This document shows positions 20,833-30,117 of a stretch of 62,000 nucleotides of DNA, in pieces (within the stretch, counting starts at the first letter, position 1; each line of letters starts with the position of its first letter). The stretch is from Mesostigma viride. Its lineage: Eukaryota; Streptophyta; Mesostigmatophyceae; Mesostigmatales; Mesostigmataceae. The DNA lies in contig RPFO01002283.1 of NCBI GenBank assembly GCA_009746045.1, positions 1-62,000 of the forward strand, read 5' to 3'. Position numbers and translations under genes: made by a program. Below the pieces are notes generated by a model. The model saw only the letters and a list, made by a program, of their open reading frames with translations, was not told where the DNA came from and made no database searches.

Positions 20833-21550
20833 TTACTTGCGTCTTGCGGCCAAGATACGCAGCCTGCCTCGAGAGGGCTGCGTATCTTTGCCGCAGCCTG
20901 CCTCACCAGCTAAAAACCTTGCGGCCAAGATACGCAGCCTGCCTCCTCGAGGATATCCTCGAGGAGGCAGGCTGCGTATCTTGGCCGCAAGGTTTTTAGC
21001 TGGTGAGGCAGGCTGCGGCAAAGATACGCAGCCTGCCTCGGCAGCTGGGGAAGTAACTACTTGCGTCTTGCGGCCAAGATACGCAGCCTGCATCACCAGC
21101 TAAAAACCTTGCGGCCAAGATACGCAGCCTGCCTCCTCGAGGATATCCTCGAGGAGGCAGGCTGCGTATCTTGGCCGCAAGGTTTTTAGCTGGTGAGGCA
21201 GGCTGCGGCCAAGATACGCAGCCTGCCTCCTCGAGGATATCCTCGAGGAGGCAGGCTGCGTATCTTGGCCGCAAGGTTTTTAGCTGGTGATGCAGGCTGC
21301 GTATCTTGGCCGCAAGACGCAAGTAGTTACTTCCCCAGCTGCCGAGGCAGGCTGCGTATCTTTGCCGCAGCCTGCCTCACCAGCTAAAAACCTTGCGGCC
21401 AAGATACGCAGCCTGCCTCCTCGAGGATATCCTCGAGGAGGCAGGCTGCGTATCTTGGCCGCAAGGTTTTTAGCTGGTGAGGCAGGCTGCGGCAAAGATA
21501 CGCAGCCCTCTCGAGGCAGGCTGCGTATCTTGGCCGCAAGACGCAAGTAG
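20833..21550. repeat. Nested palindrome between the two divergent genes
   Basis: Two arms of about 347 bp (20833-21179 and 21204-21550) are near-perfect reverse complements around a 26-bp spacer. Each arm itself contains two perfect palindromes centred on CTCGAGGATATCCTCGAG, at 20954.5 and 21144.5 in the left arm and 21238.5 and 21428.5 in the right. The first spans about 158 bp (20876-21033). A recurring word is GCGGCCAAGATACGCAGCC. Open frames here are artefacts. As RNA it would fold into a long double-stranded hairpin; as DNA it could extrude cruciforms. Confidence 0.92.
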
Positions 21551-21748
21551 TTACCCAGCTGCAGCCAAATGACGCCGCAGCCTCTTGCCTAAACATATAT
21601 TCAAAGTTCCAGATCCCGCGCAAATTGACTCGATACATTGCAGCGTGCAGCGCCCAGCAAACGAAGGTTAAATCGCAGCCGGCATTATTGGAAGGTTGCG
21701 TGCAATCTTTGTCTATTTTCCGGTGGTTAAATCTGTAGCAAGCGAAGA

Positions 21749-23539
21749 ATGCAGGGGTCAAGCGGCCCCTGCTACGCAGGCGATAGATGCAAGAAATTGC
21801 CCGGCGCTGATCATGCAACCGGATTTGATAGTGTCGACAAAAATGAGCTGCTGGGCGGAGCCAACCATCCATGCTCAGGCCAGTGTGGCAAGCACTTGCA
21901 TGGGCTGTGCACCGGGATGTTTAGGGATGCATCGGCGGGTGAGGATGGCACAGAGTGGACCTGCCAGGAGTGTGGCGGCCCTTGGCCGCCTACCGCCATC
22001 AGCAAGGAGGCCTCGCCTGTCGATTTTAAGGAAAAGGTGGTCGACGCCCAACTGGCCGGCCTTGGTGCTCTTTATTCGCTGGGCGGCAAGGGCAAGGTCG
22101 TTAAGGTTCCATCACGGAAACTCGTTAAGCTAGCCAAAGTCATCGTGGATGGAAGGGTCGACGATGGTGAGCTGGGTTCTGGTGATAATATTGACGAGGG
22201 TCATGTCGATGATGATGCAACGGGTGGTGGCGTCGAGGAGAAGAACGGCCCAGGCGGTGTTGCGCTTGGTGGTGGCGTCGAGGAGGAGAGCGGCGCAGGC
22301 GGCAATGGTGCGATGGGTGATGGCGAGGAGGAAAAGAACGGCGCAGGCGGCAATGGTGCGATGGGTGATGGCGAGGAGGAAAAGAACGGCGCAGGCGGCA
22401 ATGGTGCGATGGGTGATGGCGAGGAGGAAAAGAACGGCGCAGGCTATGGTGCGATGGGTGATGGCGAGGAGGAAAAGAACGGCGCAGGCAAGGGTGCGAT
22501 GGGTGATGGCAATCAGGACAAGAGCGGCCAAGGTGATGCAGCTTTGCGTGCTGCGATGGGCCCCACGGTTGGCAAGCATGCTGTTGGCGGCGCGCACATT
22601 CCCGTGGTTGAGCGCGACGCCTCCAAGAAGGAGAACACCCCGGGCCCTGCAGCTGGTACCTTTCGGGCTTCGGCGTCGCGTCATTTCGATGTCGGCGACA
22701 CAAGAAAAGAACTAGCTTTTTCTCCTCCACCGGCAGGGCCGGGGATGCACAAAACACCAGGCGGTGCTTCCACCAGCGACAGCGAGGATGATATCGTGGC
22801 CCTTGCAATCCCCGAATGGCCTCATGTGGGGGTGGTAGTGGGGGCAATCGCGAGCTCGTCAATCTGCGCGCATTTTGTGAGGCAGAGCCGCTACAAGAAA
22901 TTTAAAAACTTGCTCGACCGACTCAAAGGCAGCCCAACCAGGCGACCGTCCGCGATCGGATTTTTCGACGCAGTGGTCATCGTTGTCAACGACAAGAATG
23001 CCACCACGTTTCCCACTACCCTGGGGTTGGAGCACAAGGGCGTTCTCCCATCATCCGCTTGGAATGAGGACATGCAGGCGGTGATGAGTTGGGCCATCAA
23101 GAACAAGGCGGACCTGCTGCCCCAGATATTGAGTGCTGGCCCACCGCCATTCATCTTGTCCGCTGAGCAGTTTCCAGAATCGGCCCTCTTGGCGAAATAC
23201 CCGGCTACGCTGCCACGTCTGCCAGCTTGCATAACACAAGACTCTGACATGCCCGACCCACAAATTGCAGGGCTGCCCGCGTTGCAGGAGGTCACCAACG
23301 TGCATGGGCGCGGCAAGCGCATCGTGAGCAAGCAGCCTGCCAAAGAAGCTGCGGCGACGAAACCAGTCAAGCGCCAGCGCCGCTCAGAAAACGGCTCAGC
23401 GCCTGCCAAGCAGCCTGACGCCCCGGCTGAAAATTCGAAGGGGATGGCAGCGCTGCTGCAGCAATTCGACAGCATGATGAAGCAGCAACAGCAACAGCAA
23501 CAGCAGCAATTTAATGTCATGATGACAAAGCTGCAGCAG

Positions 23540-23570
<31 letters not shown>

Positions 23571-24433
23571 GACTGCTGCAGAAGCATAAAGAGGCGGCGG
23601 CGGCAGTGGCAGCGGGGGCGGCAGCCGCCGCACCCACCAAAGCAGCGGTGGCGGCAGCCGGTGTGCCCACCACGGCAGCTGCGGCAGCGGCGGCAGCGGT
23701 GCCGGCAGCCAGTGCGCCCCCTGCGGCAACAGCGGCAGCGGTGCCGGCACCAGACTATGCGCCACGCGAGGCGCCGCGCATGTATGTGCCATACGAATCT
23801 GCGCCACGCGAGGCGCCGCGCATGTATGTGCCACGCGAATCTGCGCCACGCGAGGCGCCGCGCATGTATGTGCCATGCGAATCTGCGCCACGCGAGGCGC
23901 CGCGCATGTATGTGCCATGCGAATCTGCGCCACGCGAGGCACCGCGCATGTATGTGCCATGCGAATCTGCGCCGCGCATGTATGTGCCATGCGAATCTGC
24001 GCCACGCGAGGCACCGCGCATGTATGTGCCATGCGAATCTGCGCCACGCGAGGCACCGCGCATGTATGTGCCATGCGAATCTGCGCCACGCGAGGCGCCG
24101 CGCATGTATGTGCCATGTGAATCTGCGCCACGCGAGGCACCGCGCATGTATGTGCCGTACGAATCTGCGCCACGCGAGGCGCCGCGCATGTATGTGCCAT
24201 GCGAATCTGCGCCACGCGAGGCGCCGCGCATGTATGTGCCATACGAATCTGCGCCACGCGAGGCGCCGCGCATGTATGTGCCATGTGAATCTGCGCCACG
24301 CGAGGCGCCGCGCATGTATGTGCCATGTGAATCTGCGCCACGCGAGGCGCCGCGCATGTATGTGCCATGTGAATCTGCGCCACGCGAGGCGCCGCGCATG
24401 TATGTGCCATACGAATTTGCGCCACCGCGTTAG
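21749..24433 (+). CDS. PHD-finger-like, polyQ and repeat-rich protein (probable transposon accessory gene)
   Basis: 894-codon frame starting MQGSSGPCYAG. Residues 8-75 carry a PHD-like C4HC3 pattern: C8-x5-C14, C42-x3-C46-x4-H51-x2-C54, C72-x2-C75, with WTCQECGG at the end. Next come about five copies of a 15-16-residue repeat (GAMGDGEEEKNGA), then a non-repetitive block (about 350-500, including YKKFKNLLDRLK and VVVNDKNATTFP), basic segments (GKRIVSKQP, KPVKRQRR) that could be nuclear signals, polyQ (near 575-610), polyalanine, and about sixteen copies of the 14-residue repeat APREAPRMYVPCES. PHD fingers often bind histone tails; that role here is inference. It is divergent from the transposase gene and inside the same terminal repeats. 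Confidence 0.65.
23755..24424 (+). repeat. 42-bp coding minisatellite
   Basis: About sixteen units of 42 bp (GCGCCACGCGAGGCGCCGCG then CATGTATGTGCCATGCGAATCT). One unit near 23970-24000 is short. It encodes the APREAPRMYVPCES repeat at the C-terminus of the PHD-like protein. Confidence 0.93.
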
Positions 24434-24526
24434 CGTCCCAACAGGACCTTGTGACTAATTATTACTAGAGTAACCCGCTGGCTCCGCCCAGCCCAAAGCA
24501 GGGTCCCTTTTTTTGGCAGTACTTTG

Positions 24527-24785
24527 CCCCGCTGCCCGCTGCCCGCTGCCCGCTGCCCGCTGCCCGCTGCCCGCTGCCCGCTGCCCGCTGCCCGCTGCCC
24601 GCTGCCCGCTGCCCGCTGCCCGCTGCCCGCTGCCCGCTGCCCGCTGCGCGCTGCCCGCTGCCCGCTGCCCGCTGCCCGCTGCCCGCTGCCCGCAGCCCGC
24701 AGCCCGCTGCCCGCTGCCCGCTGCCCGCTGCCCGCTGCCCGCTGCCCGCTGCCCGCTGCGCGCTGCCCGCTGCCCGCTGCTCGCT
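24527..24785. repeat. Heptanucleotide repeat (GCTGCCC)n
   Basis: About 37 copies of GCTGCCC with a few variants (GCTGCGC, GCAGCCC), starting about 90 bp after the stop of the PHD-like gene. Non-coding; the open frames on both strands are artefacts. Confidence 0.95.
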
Positions 24786-25246
24786 GGAATAGGATGTTTT
24801 ATGACATGCGTAGATCACCGCCCATTCATGCATTATAGGACATGGCATTATTATTAAGAGCAACATCATGGGTATTGTGGTAGTGCAACATCTTGGCTAA
24901 TCAGGCCACAACGATTTGTTTCTCAGACAACTAGTAACGGCTTGTACTTACACGACGTTGGACCGCCTTGCGTCAAGGAATAGTTGTCTCACTTAATCTA
25001 TGCTCACGTGACGCAGTCTACATGATTACTAATTACTTTTAATAAATTAATTGATGTGCATTGTGCATAACTCAATGCTGAGAACATTTGTGTATTCACA
25101 TACATACACGTGAAACAAGACGGCAGTTATATACACATAAAAACAGTTGAATCCCATTCAAAAAATTATCATGCAGAAGCAAGCATGCGTAAGGCACCAA
25201 TAAGCTAATGTTTTCACGCTTTGGCTGCAGGACTGTCCTAAATGGA
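24786..25246. other. Non-coding right end of the 10.1-kb element
   Basis: No gene seen. 24925-24989 can form a hairpin closed by AGACAACTA and TAGTTGTCT; a relative lies at 31235-31298. A subterminal copy of GGCTGCAGGACTGTCC is at 25223-25238. Confidence 0.45.
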
Positions 25247-25276
25247 CAAATCTGTCCTAACCCAAACAAACCACCC
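25247..25276 (-). repeat. Right 30-bp terminal inverted repeat
   Basis: Exact reverse complement of 15167-15196. The preceding CTGTCCTAAATGGA lies in the opposite orientation, relative to the repeat, from its counterpart at the left end. Confidence 0.85.
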
Positions 25277-25284
25277 TGACTCTT

Positions 25285-25407
25285 GCTTGGACTAGCTGCT
25301 ATGCAGAACAAGAAGAGGTGGCAGAAGATTGTCCAGGCAGTGACACGCCAGCCCCTGTGGGCAAGCCCCCTCCCCCCAAGCGGAAGGGGCGCTATGCTCA
25401 GTAGAGT
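25285..25407 (+). pseudogene. LINE ORF2 C-terminal fragment
   Basis: Encodes, with one frame change, NKKRWQKIVQ, then PAPVGKPPPPKRKGRYAQ and a stop. The W..V....P.PVG pattern matches the ends of the ORF2 fragments at 30.0, 32.9 and 57.4 kb. It is a 5'-truncated remnant. Confidence 0.55.
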
Positions 25408-26350
25408 AGTTAGGGTTTTCTGGACTAGATTAGCTTAGAGTTAATCGGTTCCGCGGGTTAATTCGCCCACCTCCATCCAGCAAGCAAGGAATATGTGCTA
25501 CATGATCTCCCAACGGAATCATGATATATAATTTAATTTGATTCAATTTTTTTTTTGTATTCATCAATTGGTAGTCACTGCCGCCATGGCAGCCATGCCT
25601 AGAATGTTTGCCTAGCTGTGCCACCATACCTATTCACGTGCACCGCTAACACACGGTACACATGCAACCATGCAGCCATAGCCTTAGCTTAGCTCGCCCT
25701 TCACGCGCTTGAAATCAGAATAGCCTTAGCTTAGCTAGCCCTTGTACAGCTAGCCATGAGCAGTGACTACGTCCTGGCTATGCTCAGATTACGTGCCCAC
25801 GCTCCTTGTTATGATATGCTCACATGGGTCTTATTATTTAATTCATTAATTAGGAACATAACTCCGTTGTCTCTTTGATAACTCCGTTGGGAGTATCTGT
25901 AGCACATAGCCCAGAGAAGGGGCATATGGCCTATAATACATTCTAAGCTACTTCCTGCAAGGGTGGGAATGTAAACGTCACTTGCTCTAGGTGCACCAGG
26001 GCACCTGCACCGCCTCATGATCTATCACGCTATGCCCAGCTAAGGGGGAGCATGTCATGTGGGGGAAGATCATCATAGCTATACAAAAGCTAGGGCGTGG
26101 CATCTCAGCAGAGAGCAGCTCTCTGCATGGGCACAGCATAACTAAATAAAACTAAGCATCATCTGGGGTGTGGCACATCATAGGCACACATGTACATGGC
26201 TAAATAAGGCGCGTGGCTTAGCTGGTATAGTGCCTGTAGGAGGCGTACATATGTACATGGCCACGGTCTATCTACTCTACACTACTACTGCTGTATTCCC
26301 CTCAGCTGGGGCGTCTGGAGTCACTGGGGCCGCAGGGGTCGCATGCCAGG
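25408..26350. other. LINE-derived non-coding DNA, no gene
   Basis: Words here recur elsewhere in 25-33 kb: ATGATCTCCCAACGG at about 25501 and 31524, CTTCCTGCAAGGGT at about 25951 and 31170, and GGCATGGCTGCCATGGCGGC in either orientation. It therefore looks like 3' UTR sequence of dispersed LINE copies. Confidence 0.5.
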
Positions 26351-26359
26351 GCTTGTGGC

Positions 26360-27250
26360 CGACGTAGATCTATGGCCGCCCCCTTCCAGTACACCAGCTG
26401 CCCCGCCTTGGTCTGCCGGAGCTGGAGGTAGGTCGGCCATAGCTCCCGTCGCCGTTGTTGCTGCGCCAGGGTCAAGTCGTCGTCAAGGGTGAAGAGAGTA
26501 GACCTTCTCGAGCCGCTTGCGGCGTCTGAGAAAAGAGATCTTGTCCGCCGGGTTCTTAAAGGTGAGAAGGAGCGGGGGCGCCCCTGCCTTGGCCCCGCGC
26601 GCGGGGAAGGCGGTGGGCGACCAGCTCGATCTCACCAGTAAGGCCCATGCGACCAAGGATTTCTCTCTCAAACGCACGCGCAAGCTTCTCGGAATTCTCA
26701 CCTTCCTCCATGTCGAAGTTCTTGACGATGACGTTAAGGCTGCGCTTGGCGAGCTCGGCCTCCTCGCGGAGGTCAAGCGTCTGCCGCTGGAGCTGTGCTG
26801 CGACGGCGGAGGTGGTGGAGGTGGTGTGCTGCTTAAGCATGTCCGCCCAGGTCGTGATGGGAGCATCGCCGGCCAGGCCAGCAGGGCTGGCTTGGCGGCA
26901 ATGTCCTTCACCACCTGGGCGGTGAGGCCTGCGGTGTTCTGCAGGACCTCGATAGCGATGGCATTGTCCTTAAGACGCTGGTCGATGTCGCGGAGCTGCT
27001 AGCCCCTGACTGCCGGGCGGTGACATTGGCGTCGGAGGAGGGGGTGGTGGCGGTGGAGGAGGCGAGGAGGGTGGAGGTGGCGGTGGAGATGGTGGGGAGC
27101 TCAGCAGCCAGCTTGCCGCCCATTGCCGACACATCTGTGGCAAGGGGGGTCACGTGCTGCTCGAAAGCTTCCTGAGGGCGCGGACGATTGCACCCACAGA
27201 ACTTGCCGGATCGTCTATCGTGTCCGATTGCATGCAGCTGTGACATGACT
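26360..27250 (-). pseudogene. LINE ORF1 protein, nearly complete but frameshifted
   Basis: RNA-binding ORF1 protein of a non-LTR retrotransposon. On the minus strand: an S/T-rich N-terminal region; a helical stretch (RDIDQRLKDNAIAIEVLQ then MLKQHTTSTT..LDLREEAELAKRS); an RRM-like core (LNVIVKNFDMEEGENSEKL, EREILGRMGLTGEIELV); and the C-terminal domain (LLLTFKNPADKISFLRRRK, DDDLT.AQQQRRRELWP, LVYWKGAA). The order resembles L1 ORF1p (coiled coil, RRM, CTD). At least three frame changes (about 27000, 26870 and 26590) and a stop near 26480 break it. Shorter relatives lie at 27.7, 28.7, 32.1 and 32.5 kb. Confidence 0.75.
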
Positions 27251-27307
27251 CTGGCATGAAGGAGAAGGGGGGTCTCTGCCCTTTCTTCCGGTTGTGCACA
27301 TACAGGG

Positions 27308-27392
27308 ATTAATTAATTAATTAATTAATTAATTAATTAACCTCGTGCTAGCTCCCGGGGAGTCACGGAGCACCGAAGTGCTTTTAATCCCT
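27308..27392 (-). repeat. LINE 3' end: stem-loops and (ATTA)n tail
   Basis: An (ATTA)n run at 27308-27340, then the minus-orientation block with GAGCACCGAAGTGCTTTTAA. On the other strand AGCAC-TTCG-GTGCT is a 5-bp stem closed by a cUUCGg tetraloop. In the intact copies it is followed by a second stem, CTCCC-CAAC-GGGAG. Confidence 0.75.
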
Positions 27393-27699
27393 GTGTGTGC
27401 ACAACACTGAGGTAGAAAGGGCAGAGAAACGAGGCCTTTCTCCTTCATGCCAGAGGCATGCCACAGCTGCAATCGGACCCGATGAACGATTCGGCAAGAT
27501 CTAGACCCTTGTGAGCATATCATAACAAGGAGTGTTGGCAAGTAATCTGAGCAATTAGCCAGGACGTAGCATGGCTCGGTGCAACGACTAAGCTAACTAA
27601 GGCTATGGCTAGTTGTGTTCCGTGTGTTGGCGGTGCACGTGACTAGGTATGGCAGTAATAGGTAGAACTGCGTGGGTGCCACCGCCTTCCCCACTCACG

Positions 27700-27961
27700 G
27701 GACAAGGCGGCTCCCCCACCAGTCCTGCTCACCTTCCCCTCCCGTGAGGACAAGCAGCGGTTCCTCTCTCGTCGCAAGCGGTTGCACGACCTCACCTGGA
27801 CGCTGGACGACGACCTGACCCCCGCTCAGCAGCAGCAGCGACGTGACCTGTGGCCTGAATACCTCCGCCACAAGCAGTCGACCCCCAGAAGCCCAAGGTG
27901 TACTGGAGGGGCGGGGACCTGATGATCAACCACAAGATGTGGACGCCCCCAGCGGGCTAGA
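27700..27961 (+). pseudogene. LINE ORF1 C-terminal fragment
   Basis: Encodes PPVLLTFPSREDKQRFLSRR, WTLDDDLTPAQQQQRRDLWP and, after a frame change, KVYWRGGDLMINHKMWTPP then a stop. It is the C-terminal domain of the same ORF1 family as 26.4-27.2 kb, truncated at the 5' side. Confidence 0.75.
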
Positions 27962-28330
27962 CTAGAATAGCCCTAGCTTGACTTCATTGGTAGTCACTGC
28001 CGCCATGGCAGCCATGCTTAGAATGTTTGCATGCCTAGCTGTGCCACCATACCTAGTCACGTGCACCGCTCACGCACGGTACACAACCAGCCATAGCCTT
28101 AGCTTAGTCCTTGTACAGCCACCATGCTACGTCATGGCTTCGATCAGATTACTTGCCCACGCTCCTTGCTATGATACGCTCACATGGGTCTTATTGCACC
28201 CACAGACTGCCGGATCGTTAGCGTGTCCGCATGCACGGCGTTTAGCTAGCGTGCCCGCATGCAGCTGTGGCATGCCTTTGGCATGAAGGAGACTGCTGGG
28301 GGTCTCTGCCCTTTCTCCTGTTGTGCATAC

Positions 28331-28400
28331 ACAGGGATTAAAAGCACTTCGGTGCTCCGGGTGACTCCCCAACGGGAGCACGTGTTTAATTAATTAATTA
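28331..28400 (+). repeat. LINE 3' end: stem-loops and (ATTA)n tail
   Basis: Plus-orientation copy: GGGATTAAAAGCACTTCGG, then GTGACTCCCCAACGGGAGCAC and an (ATTA)n tail at 28386-28400. Both stems are intact. Confidence 0.8.
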
Positions 28401-28639
28401 ATGGCAGTAATGGCACAGCTAGGCAAACATTCTAGGCATGGCTGCCATGGCGGCAGTGACTACCAATGGATACAAGCGAGGGCTATTATACAAGCTATAC
28501 AGGGATTAACTTACTTGCTTACGCTCCAGTTAGATGGGCTCAACCGCTACTGCACGCCAGCATTTTTTTACTTGGGACCATTCCATCGGAACTTGAGTCT
28601 CTTGACGCTAAGCTGACGGGCACGCTCGATCGATCCTTG

Positions 28640-28882
28640 CCCGCATGGGCCTCACCCCCCGTGTTGGGGGCAAAGGTGACATCGCACTGCGAGGGTACCG
28701 TCTGCCCCTCTCACGGTCTCACGGAACAATTTTCCCCCGGCAGTGCCGCTCACATTTGACTCCCCTGAGGATAAGGTGCGCTTCGACTTCAGCAGCGCAA
28801 GACTCTGCACAGTCTCCACCCCATGGTCACTGGACGACGACCTGACTCCCGCGCAGCAGCAGCAGCCGCAGCAGCAGCAGCC

Positions 28883-28972
<90 letters not shown>

Positions 28973-29095
28973 CGAGCTGTGGCCCGTGGACCTTCATCCG
29001 CCACAAGCAATCCCCCGAGAAGCTCAAAGTCCATGGCCACTGGCAGGGCGGGGACCTGTACATTAACACTGAGCAAGCTATGGCTTCCACCCACG
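28640..29095 (+). pseudogene. LINE ORF1 fragment with a polyglutamine expansion
   Basis: Carries ARMGLTPRVGGKGDIALRG, then LTFDSPEDKVRFDF, WSLDDDLTPAQQQQ and a long CAG run, then in shifted frame FIRHKQSPEKLKV and WQGGDLYINTEQAMA. These line up with the ORF1 core and C-terminal domain at 26.4 kb. The CAG run grew exactly at the AQQQQ site that is short in the other copies. Frame changes on both sides show it is a dead copy. Confidence 0.7.
28852..28971. repeat. (CAG)n tract
   Basis: About 38 CAG triplets with two CCG interruptions near the start. It lies within the ORF1 fragment and encodes polyglutamine in the ORF1 frame. Confidence 0.95.
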
Positions 29096-29320
29096 TGACA
29101 TGCATGATGCAGGATCGATATCCACGATGTCTACACTAGGTTCAGATCTAGGGTTGCGTGATGTTGATGTATTGCTGTATGGCCTAGCCACCAGCATGGC
29201 CAGCCTTCGCAGTGCTCACCTTGACGTATGGCTCAGCATGCTACCGGCTACCTTACTAGTAGTTCAGCCTATTTAAATCAAATAGTAACCGATATCTCCG
29301 TTGGGAGTGCATGTAGCACA

Positions 29321-29890
29321 TATCAAGGAGACAACCAGCGCAGGCCAGAAATCGGGAGAATCCGGACCATGGTAGCTCGAGCCTGCCGTTATCTTGTCCG
29401 CGTGTTCGAGTTGTTCAGGATGATGAAGATGAAATTATGGTGATGGAAATGTGTATCCGTGTGCATTGAAATTATGGCTGGCTTACGGGTAGAGCGACTA
29501 GAGGACCTAGACGGTGGGGCCGGAAACAGCATGCTTGATCAGGGCGTGTGTTTCGAGCCTAACTGGCCGGGAGTGTCTAGTGGTGAGCACCATTGCTGCG
29601 ATCACTCTCCCACCATTTACGAGGAAATACCCGCAAATGGAAAACCACTGTAGCACATATCCCTGAGAAGCCTGGGCATCAGTGTTTCCGGCCCCACCGT
29701 CTAGGTCATCTAGCCGCTCTACACGTAAGCCAGCCATAATTTCAAATTATGCACAAGGCTACACATTTCCATCACCATTCATATTCATCATCCTGAACGA
29801 CTCGAACACGCGGACAAGATAACGGCAGGCTCGAGCTACCATGGTCCGGATTCTCCCGATTTCTGGCCTGCGCTGGTTGTCTCCTTGATA
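29321..29890. mobile_element. Fold-back (long inverted repeat) element
   Basis: Arms of about 208 bp, 29321-29528 and 29683-29890, are largely complementary (TATCAAGGAGACAACCAGCG against CGCTGGTTGTCTCCTTGATA), with a spacer of about 154 bp. No protein of its own. A diverged copy of the right arm sits at 38878-39014, so the sequence has dispersed. No target duplication found. Confidence 0.75.
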
Positions 29891-29910
29891 TGGCTTTTGG
29901 AACGCCTGTG

Positions 29911-30052
29911 CTAAGCCTCTCCGTGATTTGGAACAAGATGAATCATGGACAAGGCCAAGTGGGCCCAGGTCATAGAGGACAGCGAACCCCCTCCCGTGGG
30001 GAAGCGTCCACGTGTTTGCAAACGCGGGAAGCACGCTAGACAGGACCCCTAG
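29911..30052 (+). pseudogene. LINE ORF2 C-terminal fragment
   Basis: LSVIWNKM, then in a shifted frame [20 protein letters not shown] and HARQDP, then a stop. This is the same ORF2 tail as at 32.9 kb. It is followed by the LINE 3' UTR word AGATTAGACCGGTA, which runs straight into the (ATCC)n expansion. Confidence 0.7.
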
Positions 30053-30117
30053 GGTAGAGATCTTAGATATAACAGAGTTGGCTTGATGTTGTAGATAGAT
30101 TAGACCGGTATAGTGTC

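Larger units (their letters stand above)
15167..25276. mobile_element. 10.1-kb DNA transposon with two divergent genes (proposed)
   Basis: Bounded by a perfect 30-bp inverted repeat (15167-15196 and 25247-25276, starting GGGTGGTTTGTTTGGG). Inside are a minus-strand DDE transposase-like gene (15956-20347), a plus-strand PHD-like gene (21749-24433), and between their 5' ends a 0.7-kb nested palindrome. The paired termini around a transposase gene are what a complete DNA transposon would show. I could not find a clean target-site duplication: the flanks are CTCCCTCTT on the left and TGACTCTTG on the right. So the unit is an inference. Alternatively two small repeats sit there in opposite orientation by chance. 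Confidence 0.65.

Noticed and set aside
20726-21872. Many 60-160-codon frames around the palindrome
   Set aside because: They are mirrored copies created by the inverted repeat, with no independent coding evidence.
26208-26235. TGGCTTAGCTGG considered as the A box of a tRNA or SINE
   Set aside because: No B box (GGTTCGANNCC) follows at a suitable distance and no cloverleaf can be drawn. The surrounding sequence is the end of an antisense LINE ORF1.
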